DNA from: Pseudopyrenochaeta lycopersici
Taxonomy: Eukaryota; Ascomycota; Dothideomycetes; Pleosporales; Pseudopyrenochaetaceae
Length of the DNA stretch: 64,000 nucleotides
Reading direction: 5' to 3'
Assembly (NCBI GenBank): GCA_003313425.1
Contig: NHZP01000005.1
Coordinates: forward strand, 434,001-498,000
A program made the position numbers and the translations under genes. The notes under the pieces were generated by a model. It was not told the DNA's origin and did no database searches. It saw only the letters and a program-made list of their open reading frames with translations. Below are positions 20,401 through 32,627 of the stretch, one piece after another. The stretch's first letter is position 1. Every line of letters begins with the position of its first letter.

Positions 20401-23400
20401 CTAGTGCCTGTTCTTGTCTCCGTTACCATTTCCATCGCCAACCCCACTCCCAAACACTCTATCAATTCTTGTCGCCCTCTCCCAAACTACTTCGGCCTTC
20501 CCATCTACCCCTCCTCTCTTCTTAAAGTATAATATGCGGTGCTGCGGAATAAACTCCTCATCCGTCTGCTCTGTTTTCCACTTCTCAAGGCTTGTCTCCC
20601 TCGCGCCAAGGAAGCGATCTTCATATCCGATGATATAATCAGTCGGATCAAGGCTCGGGTCCCAGCGTAGACGATTGAGAACGTCGGATGCCGGGCGAAG
20701 TTTGATCGCCGAAAGCGGTGTGGAGGTAGGCTTTGGACGCTGAGGTATCGTACGCTGTACTGGAGTAGCGTCGAGCTCGTTGATTTCTTCATTGACGTCT
20801 TCCTCATCGTCCGAGTCAGGCTCCGCTGCGTAATCGCCCCACTGACGATTGTCAAGGCTGAGATGCTTGACTTCACTCAACCTGGCGAGCGAAACATCAA
20901 CCCAACATGTACTTGCGTCGTAATTTTTTTCATCGGTCCTTAGCTGATTAAGAAATTTGTCCAGTACTTTGTTCAAAGACTGCCTCGCGGACTGCTTGTC
21001 ATTTTTGGTGTCATTTGCAGGCGTGCTGGCAATTTTTGATAGGCCGATCAAGTAGCATCCATGATAGTCGACATTGTCTGTTTCGTCCATTGAGTCGCCA
21101 TCTGTGAAGCGAGCGGGCCAAATTCGGACCTCAAGATCGGGTAGACATTTGTGAACATCTAGACTATTAGCATAGAGCACGAGGAAACGCATTTAGATGA
21201 ATACTTACCAACAACAAGTGACAAACACCTCGACTCAATCCATCCTACTAAGCCTTTTCCCTTAGCCAATGTACGGCCCCAGAACTGGATGTCGATTTTG
21301 ATGTAGCTGCTGTGACTGTTAAGGAAGTCTACTGCTCCGCTAGGCAAGCCAGACACGGTGTTTGGGGTCTCAGGGTTGGCGAAAAATGCCTCCCAAGTCA
21401 TAGAAGGTTCTGACAGCCGTTCTTCAGCAACCTTGAACTCTTTGATCAGGGTATGCAACCCAGGCAAAGTGGCCGTATGTGCAACATTTGAATTTGGGGC
21501 GTGAAGCCCTAAGACGACCATAGGCTCTCTCGCGCTCCGGTGATAGCGCGGCTTCACTTTGTAGAAGAAGGCATCATAAACCATGTCAGTTGCCCAATTG
21601 AAGCGAGCATAGTGATGAAAGAAGCTTGCAACAAGATCAGTGGCACTGACGGATCCAGAGTCATGGGCGATTCGCTTGCACACCCATGACAACATCAGAG
21701 TGATGTGTATGCCGCCAAGGTATCCAAATTTAGAAGAATAAATACCTCGTTGAACGGCCCAGAGCTTGATACAACGGTATGCCAAGCGGAAAGCAGAGAG
21801 GGAGGGTAGCGTCCGTTGAATGTAGAGTAAGTCGCGATATGGCTTGAGCTTGCGTAACGAGAGCATGGAGAGGTTAAAGATAGGATCGGTCGCTGGGAGG
21901 CTTCGGAATTCTGACCATCTGTGGAGCAATTAGCATTTGCCTGTTGATTGAGATGACAAATATTTACCGTTCAATTACTCGTGCGGCTGGACAGTATTGC
22001 AAATCCATAGCGATGCCGTTGACAGATACCTCCAGCATCGTTCCAGTATTTGCTTCAACTTTCCTCAGTATCTGCACTCCTTGATCTTCAGCCTTTACAA
22101 GCCTTTGCCGCGCAAGCTTGAAAAAGGTTCTGGAGCTGATAGTACCAATGCAGAGGCAGTCAATGTCAGACTCCGAAGTCCATACACCCAGAGCATATGA
22201 GCCTACCGGTACAATTACCAATGGAATTTCAGATAATGTGGAGTCATCATCTTCAGACACATTGAGTACTACCTGCTTAAGAAGCGCAAAGGCTTCTTGC
22301 CGCAGTCTTAGTTCCTCATCACTCGGAAACATATGGTGTGCCGTAAGGGTTGTGTTCAAAGTTGATAGATCTGACAAGGTTGAGATGGTCCTTTTGTGAT
22401 CCACAGCGAGTTGTAGGATAGCATCTTTATCGTTAGTCGAGGAGTCTGTGGCACTATCCAGAACTCGAAGTGTCGTTCTAACACCACAGTGATCACTTGC
22501 GACGATTTGTACATTACCGACATCCTCGGGGAGTCCGAAGTGGTTGAACTGACTAATACGAAGAGTGTCCTGAGGACGAAGAAGTATCCTATCATAGCGC
22601 TGTGCTCGGTTGTTTGAAGTTCCGGATGTGGTCGCTGCGAGTACGTTGTTCCTTGGGTCAAAGGTAGCACCTTCTTCCCCTTCGAATAAATCTTCAGGCT
22701 CGTATGCGTCCAAAGCATCTGCTGCTTCAACGCGAGCAACGGACCATGCGTCAAGCAAACCCGCATTGCTGATTGCTGACTCCATCGAAGAGAGAGTGTT
22801 CACAGTTTGATTCGAAATAGATCTGTTCTTCAAAGCCATGTCGATTGTGGAGGTGGAAGTGGTGATGTTGAAATCTCCTGCAATAACCCAAGGCTCGGTA
22901 CTATGGTGTCGCTCTAAATAGCTTGTCAGATTTGCGAATTGTACCTTTTTAGCGGCAACCGAGCCATCAGTCAAGCCGCAGGTCAAGTGGACGCCAGCAA
23001 CAACAAGATTCTTCAGACCGGAAGCGCTATGTTTGGTGATTCCCCCAAATTGTGCCACAATGGCGCCTTTGTGTCTCCGATGAAATGGAACAAGTTTCCA
23101 GCTAAACGCATAGCTACTCAGAATGACAATGTTTCGCAAGCTGGGCAAAGGCCCAACTTCCGGTTGGCTAGGCGGCGCATGCGAAGTAAATGGGTATCTC
23201 CGTTGTATCTCGAAATCGCCAAGAAGATAAGAGAGGAAATCATCAGATACCTCTTGCAACACCAAAATATCGCCCATAGCCGAATCGGAAAGAATATTCC
23301 TCACTAATAGTGGATCGCGGTCTCGAGCCGGTGGGTACTCTGAGTCGATCAAAACATTGTAGCTGGACACTGTTAAAGTCGTGGCCTCTCCGTCATTTGC

Positions 23401-24201
23401 TTCTTCATCAGTACAAGGAATCCATTCGTCTTGCTCTGAGTTGAAGCAAAATGTAGTGCCGGGCTGTACTTCGCGACAGAAGGCTTTGCTTTCGTTGTGA
23501 TCCAGTTCCTCGTCATCGTCACTATCCTCAACACGAGGATTGGAAAAGGCGGGTGCAGCTGACCGGATCCAGTATTCTGGGGCATGGGGTTTGCAATCAT
23601 TTCTCGAGGGGCATAAGTCAATGATGCCCCACAAACGCATGGGATGTATTGAGTCAGGACCTGAAGCACGCTCGCGTATCAAGATCGCAAGCGCGCCAAT
23701 GCGAAACTGTAAGAATGGAAGCAGTCGCGCTTTTGCCAAGAGAAACTCTCGTGCAGATTTTGTGTTATCTTCTGATTGCCCAACGGTTAGATGTAGGGTT
23801 GATGAAGACTGATCCTGGCCCAAGGCTTGCAAAGCCATAGCACGAAGAGACTCGAGAGGCGAAATCGAGTCTATCCGGTTCTCACGGAGGAAAATAGTGC
23901 TGTAGTTTCGTTGCTCGAAGTGCCCTGTTTGGCTCAGTTCCACTGCTATAGGCTCGCTCATGTCCAACCTGTCATTCAGGTATTGTTGAATTTGCTGTTG
24001 TGCCTGTGGAAGGCTTTCTGGTGCAACAAAAGGATAGATGAGATTCATATGGGGTGGCCATCTTCCATATGCTTTGTCGTAGAGTTCTCGAAGTCGGTCA
24101 ATGTTGCCGCAATGTGAAGAGGGTGGGATAATGCAAAGTGCTGTGTCGTGTGATGCGGTCGAGATCGGTACCAGACGTGAACACTCGTTGTTCCCTGCCA
24201 T
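20401..24201 (-). CDS. RNA-end-processing fusion: 2H phosphoesterase + EEP nuclease + poly(A)-polymerase-type NTase + MJ1316 domain
   Basis: 1233-residue protein. Three exons: 24201-21968, 21918-21209 and 21158-20401. The frame extends to a TTG at 24210, but ATG is at 24201. (1) Residues ~15-200: LigT-like 2H phosphoesterase with PHMNLIYPF (H51) and LHLTVG (H137). (2) ~275-575: endonuclease/exonuclease/phosphatase domain with SSYNVLI (N282), LVLQE, GVHLTCGLTDG (H405), IAGDFN and ASDHCGV. (3) ~615-1000: poly(A)-polymerase-type nucleotidyltransferase with PVGSYALGVWTSESDIDCL (D679, D681), a third acidic residue in AMDLQY (D733), and a PAP central domain (LRKLKPYRDLLYIQR, YLGGIHITLMLSWVCK). (4) ~1141-1220: MJ1316 RNA-cyclic-group recognition domain (LNRLRWDPSLDPTDYIIGYE, RILYFKKRG). 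Known biochemistry of the parts implies hydrolysis of cyclic-phosphate RNA ends, removal of phosphates or nucleotides, and 3' nucleotide addition. The combined function is inferred. Confidence 0.9.
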
Positions 24202-24669
24202 GGTCTTCAAGTTGTAGTATAAATTCTGGTTATAGTCTATTGGATGTTGGAAAGTTAAATAGGGAAAGGTATATCTTGAGCGTGCAGGAAGTGGTAGATT
24301 GGAAGTGGTACTGCAACTATGTTAAAACGCAAATAGCAATACTTATGGTATATGAAAGTAACGCCTCCACACCCACCGCTGGACTCCCAATTCAGCACTC
24401 TTCGCGAATAGGAGCTGCAGTATGACTCTTGTGGGCTCGCGAGGCTGGTTTTTAAGGCGCAGCTTGGTGACCGAAAATGAGTCATTTGCGCTAACGCTTT
24501 GGGGGCACTGCGCCACTCGAAGGAAACCCCTCAGAGCGCTCAAAGCACACCAAAGCTTCAGCAGGAATCAATTGAGATGCAATCGTGAGGCACTCAATAG
24601 CGATGACTGTGTCGATCGCAGAAAGATCTTTGAACGACAAGGATGCGGTAAGTCATAACTTATTTCTAC
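24202..24669. promoter_or_regulatory. Divergent promoter, RNA-processing fusion / F-box-like gene
   Basis: 468 bp between two divergent genes. No conserved coding sequence seen. Confidence 0.35.
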
Positions 24670-25536
24670 ATGCGGGGCAAGCGCGTCATGGCCGAGTCAG
24701 CCACCAACAACTCTCTTCGCATGGGACCACCGTCCTTGACGACTCCCATTTCGATAGCGATTATGACTGGCCTTCTTGACCTCCCAAGTGAATTGCTTTT
24801 TCAGATCATTGACCTAGTGGTCTCCTCACCATTGCCAATTTCACAACACGGGAAGCGTTATAGGCCAGCATGTAACCTGTCCGGGCGCCAAACCAGCTGC
24901 TTTCCGAGCAACACGATGATAGAGCCCCCCAACGCCTTGCGTGTTCTACTTACTAGCTGGAGACTGTACTCAGAAACCAAACGCTATATCTCAAACCGGC
25001 CACAAAACTTTGAATTGGATGTGGCAATTGTCAACGACCACTGGATTTGGCCTACCTGGCGTATAATACCAGCGCGGACTATCACCGGCGCAATAGACAG
25101 AATTGAGATGAACTTGATTCTGTGTTGCACTGAAGATGAGCGGCACTTGCAAACTAGCTGGGTACAAGGCAGTATCGATACTGCGCTACTACATGTCTTC
25201 CGTTATTTCATTACCCAAAGACACTTAGCTATTCATGCCGACACCCTTGTCGTAAACATCGACACTACCAAATACGGGAATGGAAATGCAGCACTAAGCG
25301 AGGAAATCGTTCCCCTTCGGAAGATTGATGATCTCGCGCATCTAAACTTTGATCGACTATATCCAGTCGACGCTCAGAACTCTCGTAATTATCACCGCCA
25401 GCTTTACTCAATCCTGAAGACACACGTAGAAACTGTGCACCTCAACCCTGATCTTGAGCAACTGCGCAGGCGTATCAGCACTGTAGTCTTCTGTGCTGAT
25501 GGAGAAGCCATGACCATTCATATGGAACCCGAATAA
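24670..25536 (+). CDS. F-box-like protein
   Basis: Up to 288 residues, single exon. An F-box-like helix pair (LLDLPSELLFQIIDLVVSS) begins at about residue 34. A leucine/isoleucine-rich region without recognised repeats follows, with WRLYSETKRYI and WRIIPARTITGAIDRIEMN. Lineage-specific F-box-type proteins with this plan are abundant in filamentous ascomycetes and are thought to recruit targets to SCF ubiquitin ligases. In-frame ATGs exist at 24670, 24688 and 24763; the last would start immediately before the F-box. No target can be inferred. Confidence 0.6.
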   Translation: MRGKRVMAESATNNSLRMGPPSLTTPISIAIMTGLLDLPSELLFQIIDLVVSSPLPISQHGKRYRPACNLSGRQTSCFPSNTMIEPPNALRVLLTSWRLYSETKRYISNRPQNFELDVAIVNDHWIWPTWRIIPARTITGAIDRIEMNLILCCTEDERHLQTSWVQGSIDTALLHVFRYFITQRHLAIHADTLVVNIDTTKYGNGNAALSEEIVPLRKIDDLAHLNFDRLYPVDAQNSRNYHRQLYSILKTHVETVHLNPDLEQLRRRISTVVFCADGEAMTIHMEPE

Positions 25537-27007
25537 TCTAGGATTACCCTTTCATAGGCTGGAGCTACCAAGGACAGTATATGTCAATTCTAGTCATTTT
25601 GAGATTCTTCGTGGATGATCGAGCTCGCGCGCTCGTCGTTAGCACTGAGACGTAAGAAGATGAAGAGAAGACGCGCTTTTCTCATGCAACCACACTGCAA
25701 TAGACTACCAGGTCAATTTTGCCACAAAGTTGACGCATAGGTCCCTTTATCCGACTTATGTAACTTTTTGGCTTAAACACACAAGCGTTTGGCAAACTAA
25801 ATAGGGAAAGCCTTCACTTATTGTCGCATTTTGCATCACATTTTTTCTTTGGTGCCCATCGGTGGGAGTAAATTCTGCACTGTCGGGCAATTCCTGGGGG
25901 TGTAACAGTTCAAGATCACATTCCTGTTGGCCATAAAATTAATGTGTTTATGAGCTTGTATCTAAGGCTGTGGATGGGGAGGGCATGAAGAGTCAGCTGG
26001 TTTGCTGTGGAGATCTCGAAATCTAGTCTTTGATAAGCACATGATTTTATCATTACCTTTAACATTACTAAAGTAATTGTGGGTTTCACTTGCTACAGAT
26101 GCAACAATGAGAAAATCTGGTTATCTCATTCGCCATGTTCTCCGGCAAAATTTCTATAGTCATGGGAATTTTGAGCCCTCCGCGGAAATCGAGCACAATG
26201 CAACAACTGACAAAGCTGATGATACCACGCAGTAAGCATAGCCGTCTCATCAAGCTATGCACTCAAGCAGGTTTTAAAGCTCTTGGCACTTGTCCATAGG
26301 TCATCCACGAAGTGTCGGGCCTGCCAGCTCAGCGGACATACGAATAGAGTTAGGGTAGCCCCGATCATACTTATTGCAAAATAACAACCTCATAAATGTG
26401 TATTTCCCCAAATATTTTGATAATTTATTCCAATTGACCGTCAACAATGAATCGTTATTGACCTCCATGGGTGTTAAGCTGGGTTGTCTTTATCGTCAAC
26501 TGGTTCAAACTTCTGGTCCCTTGGACTACCTGAAACACGGACCATGGGCTTGTTGGCTGGAATGACGGTGCGAGTGGTGATTACGGATGTACGGCAAAGA
26601 TACAGGATGCATTTTTTAAGCACGTACATCGAAAAGCCTGCATTTCCCATCTGTGACGTGTAAAAGCGTCATCACGTGCAACCCAATTGCACCTGCCCTG
26701 CATCCGGCTCGAGTATCTGTATTGGTCCTGGCATCACGATCAAATTTTAGAGTTCCATGTTATCCACTATCTGTAGGGGTAAAAACTTGTCAGCGGTCAC
26801 TCCTTCCAGTTATCGTCGTTACGTGAATGTGACGGCAGGCGACGAACAACGAAATGCAGACAGTCACAGTCGGTCACAAACAGTCTCACCTCTCTACATT
26901 ATAAATCCTCTTCTTTATTTTTGCTTTATCCTGCACTATTGCAAACACTCGACTCACTAGCCTTGATAATAGCCAGGACCGCCAAACTAAGACAACAAGT
27001 CCTCGCC
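25537..27007. other. Intergenic, about 1.5 kb, no gene seen
   Basis: Moderately AT-rich, with many stops in all frames between 25550 and 26350. A short open frame at 26374-26565 has no family resemblance. The last ~250 bp presumably hold the promoter and 5' UTR of the next gene. Confidence 0.5.
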
Positions 27008-27790
27008 ATGGCGCGTCACCAAGCACCCATCGACGGCCCAGCCGACTATCCAGTTGCTGACAAGCGAAACCAAACTGGTCTCCTCACACGATTTGTCCCT
27101 AACTCACTCAAAACCACGTCCTTCTATCGCTTCTTATTACGGCTGTCGCGTCTCCTGCAGTTCATCTCCTCTGTCATCTCTCTTGGTATCTTCTCCCAGC
27201 GCTTCTACAAAGTCTACCGACTCGTCAACAGTATCAAAACACGTCGTGGAGTTAACGGCTCGTACGGCGCTGTCGAGGGTATCCTCGCTGCGGCTGTCCT
27301 CTATACGTTGATCACAACACTTTTTGGATGCATCAAGAAGAGCGCCAACCCTGGAGGAAGAGGCCTGCGCTGGCTGTGGGTTTTACTCGATCTTCTTTTT
27401 GTCGGAGCCTTCATTGCTGTTGCTGTTCTCACCCGTCCCAATGGTGGGCTCGCTGGTGCGCGACACTGCTACAGCCCGAGGCGCCTCGTGAATAGCTCAA
27501 ACTCGAGCACTGTCACCAGCGAGACAGCGAACACGCAGGATGATTCTTGCGATCTGCCTTGGGGAACATTCATCTTGGCTATCATCAGCACGTAAGCTCA
27601 TTCCGAAACCACCAATACTTATGCACAAGTTTGTTGATAAATGATTAGACTTCTTCACGCTCTTACTGCTGCCTTCCATGAGATCAAGGACTATCGACAC
27701 AGGAACAGGATTGACCATGAGAAGGTTGTTGCTCATGAGCAACATGCTAATGGAGCTTTCCCGCTCACGCATGACAGCTCTGGTTATTAG
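27008..27790 (+). CDS. Four-helix membrane protein, MARVEL-like
   Basis: 241 residues from two exons, 27008-27591 and 27649-27790. The intron has donor GTAAGC and acceptor GATTAG. Start is the ATG in GCCATGGCGCG, a good fungal context; the frame is open further upstream without conservation. Helices: LLRLSRLLQFISSVISLGIF, AVEGILAAAVLYTLITTLFG, WLWVLLDLLFVGAFIAVAVL, and one across the splice site (GTFILAIISTLLHALTAAF). A Cys-containing loop (ARHCYSPRR ... DSCDLPW) sits between helices 3 and 4. Fungal MARVEL-type proteins have the same WxxLDLLFxGAFI helix 3 and paired loop cysteines. The C-terminal tail is charged, with HxEIKDYRHRNRIDHEK. Probably plasma membrane or secretory pathway. Confidence 0.75.
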
Positions 27791-28266
27791 TAGTTTGAAA
27801 CGAAATAATTTCGACTGTGGGGCCTGTAATGATGAGACAAGACCAAAGATAGCACAATGTGTAGAATATCCAACATGCGAGCACATGGGAATTCGATTTG
27901 GATTTTCTCATTTCCATAATATTAGACAGAATAATGAAGGGGGATGGTACCAATGATGACTTATTTGGCATTATGAATATTGCGTCAGTCTTCATTGAAA
28001 GGGCCCTAATAACATAACTGTATCTGGCTCTGTGCGAGATCGTTTTCCTAATTGAGCTCTAATTTTGAGAACACCAGACATGTCATGCTAGGGCACACTC
28101 ATTGGCTAGGATCTATTCCCAATATGCCATAATTCATTGATCCTGTCGTTTACAGTTTTCTTCAATGATACCGAACTTCGTATACGCTTCTACTGAGGGA
28201 CATGGTGCTGAATTATTTATCGTTTCCTTTTAAAGCCGAAGCGATTCCTAAGTTCCAGTTCTCCAA
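27791..28266. other. Intergenic between convergent genes
   Basis: 3' flanks of the MARVEL-like gene and the MFS transporter. Nothing else recognised. Confidence 0.5.
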
Positions 28267-29810
28267 TTATACCCTTACAAATATCCTCCTATTCATCATC
28301 AAGCGGACCGCTAAGATTAACCCAGCGCCTGCCAGTGTCAGTGATCCGGCATAGAATATCGCTGGTCGATATGCCGAAAGCCCAGCTTCCGTGCCGCCGT
28401 AGGCATCCAGTAAGTAACCAGCGATAGGTGAGCCCTGATGGAGTGTCAGCATTCTGGACATCAATAGCAGTTTTAGGCGTCATTCCATACCATAAAATAC
28501 CCAAAAAACCAAGACGTTGACAACGTGGACATAGTAGACGCAAGTTGACCGTCCCCGAAAACTGCCCCAACAACGACTGGCATCAGACTGAAGAACCCAC
28601 CAGATCCTATGCCATTCAGAATAGCGAAGAAAATTACCATTCCAAGTGAGGATGCAAACGGCCAGAGTGCGAGCGCGCTGATTCCAACTACAAGGAGTGA
28701 GAGTAACATGCTGTTCACTGGGCCGAGGAGAGAGTCTGCCCCAAACCCCATTCCAATACGACCAACAGCCGAGGCGATGTTCCACGATGCAAGGACTGCA
28801 GCACCAACTTGAGTGGGTAGCCCAACTGATGCAACATAAAGCGGCAGCAAAAATGGAGGTACAAAGAGAGGAAATGTCGCTACTCCCCCCATTAAGAGCA
28901 TGACAAGAAATTTAGGACTTCGGAACAGACGCCTATATATTCAGGTCAGCAAAACCGCTATGTATCACTAAGTCTTCAAAAAGCGAGGAGGAGCCTACCA
29001 TTGCATGTTTGATACTGCGCGACGTGGTCCTGAGGGTGCTCTGAGGAAGTATGATGCTGGAATGCATACAGCCCAAGCTGACACTCCGAGAATCTTTAAA
29101 GCTGTTTCCAGTCCAACGACAGCAATCAACTTCTCCAGAGAGAGCGATATCACGGCAGAGCCAATACCCGCACCGCCGTAGACAATACCAGTAGCGATGC
29201 CGCGCTTTCTCTTAAACCAAAGAGACGGTAAAGTGGCGACAGGCTGCCAAAAACATCAGCTTAACATCTGTAGAACTACAAGCAGCAAACAATATCATAC
29301 CAGAAATATCCAAGCAGCTCCAATCCCAAATAGGAATCCCTGCGTGATAAACATAGCAGGGACCGATTTCGTTGACCAGCCCGCAGTAAACTCTCCTAGA
29401 CCGAGAAGCACACTGCCAGTGAATGCAGTAGCTCTATATCCGAAGCGTTTGATAATGCGTGCTGTGATTGTACCAGTGAGAGGAGATATTGCTGCTGCAA
29501 CGGATCCGATGAACGACAAGGTTGGGACGCTAGCAAGATGACTTCGCTCCAGATGAAGTTGAACGATACCATACGAGTACACGAGGCCAAGGTAGACGAA
29601 AAATATTGCTGAGCCGGCTATGACAACGGGCCATCCTTCTTTGCTATCCCATTCATTGTTTTCATTAGTCTGTTCTTCTGGCGTTGCCACAGAAGGGCTG
29701 TGGTCGTCGTTCTGATTTTGCTGCAACGGTTCAAGTGTAATGTTACACTCGCTGTGGTAGGAGAATCCCGTGATGGGCCGCGACGCTGTAATCGTTTGTG
29801 TTGAACTCAT
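28267..29810 (-). CDS. MFS transporter, monocarboxylate permease-like (MCT family)
   Basis: Twelve-helix major facilitator of the fungal monocarboxylate-transporter-like group. Four exons with introns near 29295, 28985-28930 and 28487-28430. The N-terminal cytosolic tail (residues 1-55) is followed by the MCT-type entry DSKEGWPVVIAGSAIFFVYL and GLVYSYGIVQLHL. Helix 2-3 loop: RIIKRFGYRATAFTG. Central exon: LPSLWFKRKRGIATGIVYGG, a standard MCT motif. C-terminal half: FPLFVPPFLLPLYVASVGLP, GRIGMGFGADSLLGPVN, GIGSGGFFSLMPVVVGAVFG, and after the last intron GSPIAGYLLDAYGG. Fungal members may carry carboxylates, but many are orphan permeases, so the substrate is unknown. Confidence 0.88.
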
Positions 29811-30546
29811 TGCAGTTGTTAAGAATTATACTGTGGAGAATCAGATAGTGAATCTTCAAAGGTTTTAAACTTCCAGTGACTGGAACTTGATTTTAGCGCG
29901 CCCCGCAACACGCCCTACACGCCCCATGGGGCTGCAACTAGATCCGATAAACTTCGCGCTCACTTAACTTATGCTCCGATGCCCGGAGCTACAGCACTAC
30001 TTGGCTGGTTCTGGCTCTTGTATCTATTGCTTACTGCCACAAATATGCAAATGTGGCCTGCTATGAGAGCGAGAGATCCACATTGAGGTCTATTTGATAG
30101 TCAGCGAGTTGGCCAAACCCATGCGGAACCTGATTGTCATAAAGCCTTCTTTTTGAAGGGCTCGTAGATGCGCGTCAATAGGACTGTTCATGCATGAAGC
30201 TTTCTCATATGCACGCAATTAAAATTTCGCTCACAACCTCTTCCAAACCAAGCACTGATTGAAGTTGCAGCGGTCATAAAATGCACAACCATGTTCCCAA
30301 TTTGCTGGGCAGGAAACCGCAACATTTCTGATCAAACACAAAAATGATACTAGAGAGGCAGCAGAGCTCCTAAGTTTGAGTATGATATTACTTGGGGCAG
30401 ATCCTTCGGCTACGGACATTGTGCAGGAAGCTCGTATCATGCAAAATGCGACCAACTTCGATGCGTTGTTACATTGCATCACTTTGAATGGGCTCTCCTC
30501 CACGGAGTTCCGGAGTTAAATCACCTTTCGGAATGTCTATAAAATG
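29811..30546. other. Intergenic upstream of MFS gene, no gene seen
   Basis: Promoter side of the MFS gene up to the MITE. Nothing else recognised. Confidence 0.5.
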
Positions 30547-30952
30547 ACGTGTCTCACAAGCGAGCGCCGCGGACAAGCGAGCGCCGCAGTCTAAAATACA
30601 CCAAAAATCTTAAAACATTATCTTCTATATCTTAATATTAGTAATATTAAATACTCTGTAAACTTAAAGATAGCTTCTTATACTAATTTTAAAGTATTTA
30701 CTAACTTCTTAGACTAAAAGGTTCTATAATTCTATAGATATAGTATTTTTATCCTTAACTGCTAATAATTATATTATATCTTAAGAATTACTTAATATAT
30801 ACTTTTATAACTTAAGAAATAATCTATATATAAGTTAAGAAGCTATCTATAAGTTTTTAGATTATTAAGTATTACTAATATTAAGATCTAGGAGACAAAT
30901 TTTTAAGATTTTTAGTGTATTTTAGACTGCGGCGCTCGCTTGTCAGACACGT
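30547..30952. mobile_element. Foldback MITE-like element with long terminal inverted repeats
   Basis: About 406 bp, non-coding. The outer ends ACGTGTCT and AGACACGT are inverted copies. Both ends continue inward with ACAAGCGAGCGCCGC, then AGTCTAAAATACAC and AAAAATCTTAAAA. The inverted similarity runs for more than 100 bp per arm (the inner segment TCTTAATATTAGTAAT is also matched), so most of the element could fold into one hairpin. Ends are GC-rich and the interior is extremely AT-rich. The left end carries an extra tandem copy of the terminal motif. A target duplication is not clear: TA follows the right end and TG precedes the left, compatible with a decayed TA duplication (Tc1/mariner-like), which is inference. 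Confidence 0.85.
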
Positions 30953-32627
30953 TAGTAAGTTTCTGAAATCTCTTATTTTAACGGCCAGCCCCATCGAGCA
31001 AGGCAGGCGGCATTCAGCGCACATATCTCGTCAAATCTACCACGATTGCCAACTCAGGATCCGGTGACCGAGGACGTTCGATGAAATTCGGGTTCAGCTC
31101 ACCATATAATGGTGGAAGTAATCCCTTAGGGAAGACCCTTTGCCATGTCTATATATCAGGTGTAAAGCTCCGTACATCGCTGAAGCTATTTGCATAGGTA
31201 CTTAGTGGTAAAACAGCAGTGCTCCATAAAAACGGCTGCCCACTAGTTGTCTTTTTGAAGATTGCTACTCTTATATTTACGCATAATCTTTTACTAAAGT
31301 AGACGGGTGGGTTGCGCAGAATGTTGGGAGTACTGTGTCTAAGATCGTTCACTTCAGTGCTGGGACATAAGAAAGAAGCAAAGGTGCCTGTTTGCCGACA
31401 AAGTCGTTGTTACCCTGGCAAAATTTGTAGGAAATTACAAGGGATTTTGCTCCAGAAACAAATGGTTTGGTAACGAAACTTTTGGGTGGCAGCTCTGGGT
31501 ACGGCGCGGGACTCATCGTAAGTGCATAGCTGAGAGGGAAAGGTACAGGAAATGGAGCTCCCCTGACTGACTCCTATTTAGTCCCCTACATTCTAATGGC
31601 TGTTCTCCTTGGCTTTGTTGGAGTATCCGAACAGCTGACCATGGCATCTTCGAATCACGCAGCTAGAATCAAATTATCGCGCTGCTTCTTGACTAAATAA
31701 TCGCAAACTTGATTTACTTCCTAAAAGATTGCTGAGGTTTACATTGCCAAAATCATGCGAAAGCACGGGCCCTTCACTGAAAGTTGTTCAGGAGGCATGT
31801 CTCAAAGATACGGGGGTTGACCACAATTGAAATTCAGGTGGTATTGACCGTTATCCCCACTTCGTCCCTGCAATAGCTGTCGCGACAGTGGAATCAAAAC
31901 AATACCCTATTCGTGACAATGAAATGTTGGCCTGAGTGTATGAACTTTTGCTAATCGAGGACGAAAGACGGGCAAGCTATCACGAGACCTCAACTGTACA
32001 AATGCGAGCTTCGAGTCTAAGATGGGCGTAATTGGCCCAGAACTGACGGACAAATGATAGATAGGCGAGATATGATAGCTAAGCTGAGAACACCAGAGGT
32101 CTATTCAAGCTTATGCACACAACACTGCAAATACTAAAAGTTTGATGGATCAGTATTCCGTTTGATACCTTTTCTCACCTTCCTAACTCTTTGATGTCAT
32201 GCACAGTCCAGTGGCGGATCAGTCTCGTTGACAAAATGGACTTTGGCGATTTTGAACGCCGAAATCGAACTCGGCCCATTAAAACACCCGAACCTCAGGG
32301 ATCATCTACAATCACTCGCTATGCACTGAGAGTAGAAATTTTAGTAACTTCGCCGCTCTTACAAGACGTCGGACAGAGCAACAAGTGGTAATAGAGCCAA
32401 AGTTCAAGGGTATTGTAGCTGCCCTTGTATCTCTCGACAAGTGGGATTTCTAGAGGTAATGTAGCTCTTTCGCTCCTTTATTCCTTTGATCGGATCCCTA
32501 GAAGGAAATCGCCAAACTCGTCGTCCGCGGCGTACATTCTGGACGTGCAGATTGGTGGTCTATCCGCTCTGTGTTGCGAGTCATGGTCATTTAATCTTGG
32601 CCTGTGGTCTGCAGAATATGCCAAGTT
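30953..32627. other. Gene-poor stretch between two mobile elements
   Basis: About 1.7 kb with dense stops on both strands. Only short open frames without resemblance to known families. It may hold decayed sequence but I cannot identify it. Confidence 0.5.
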
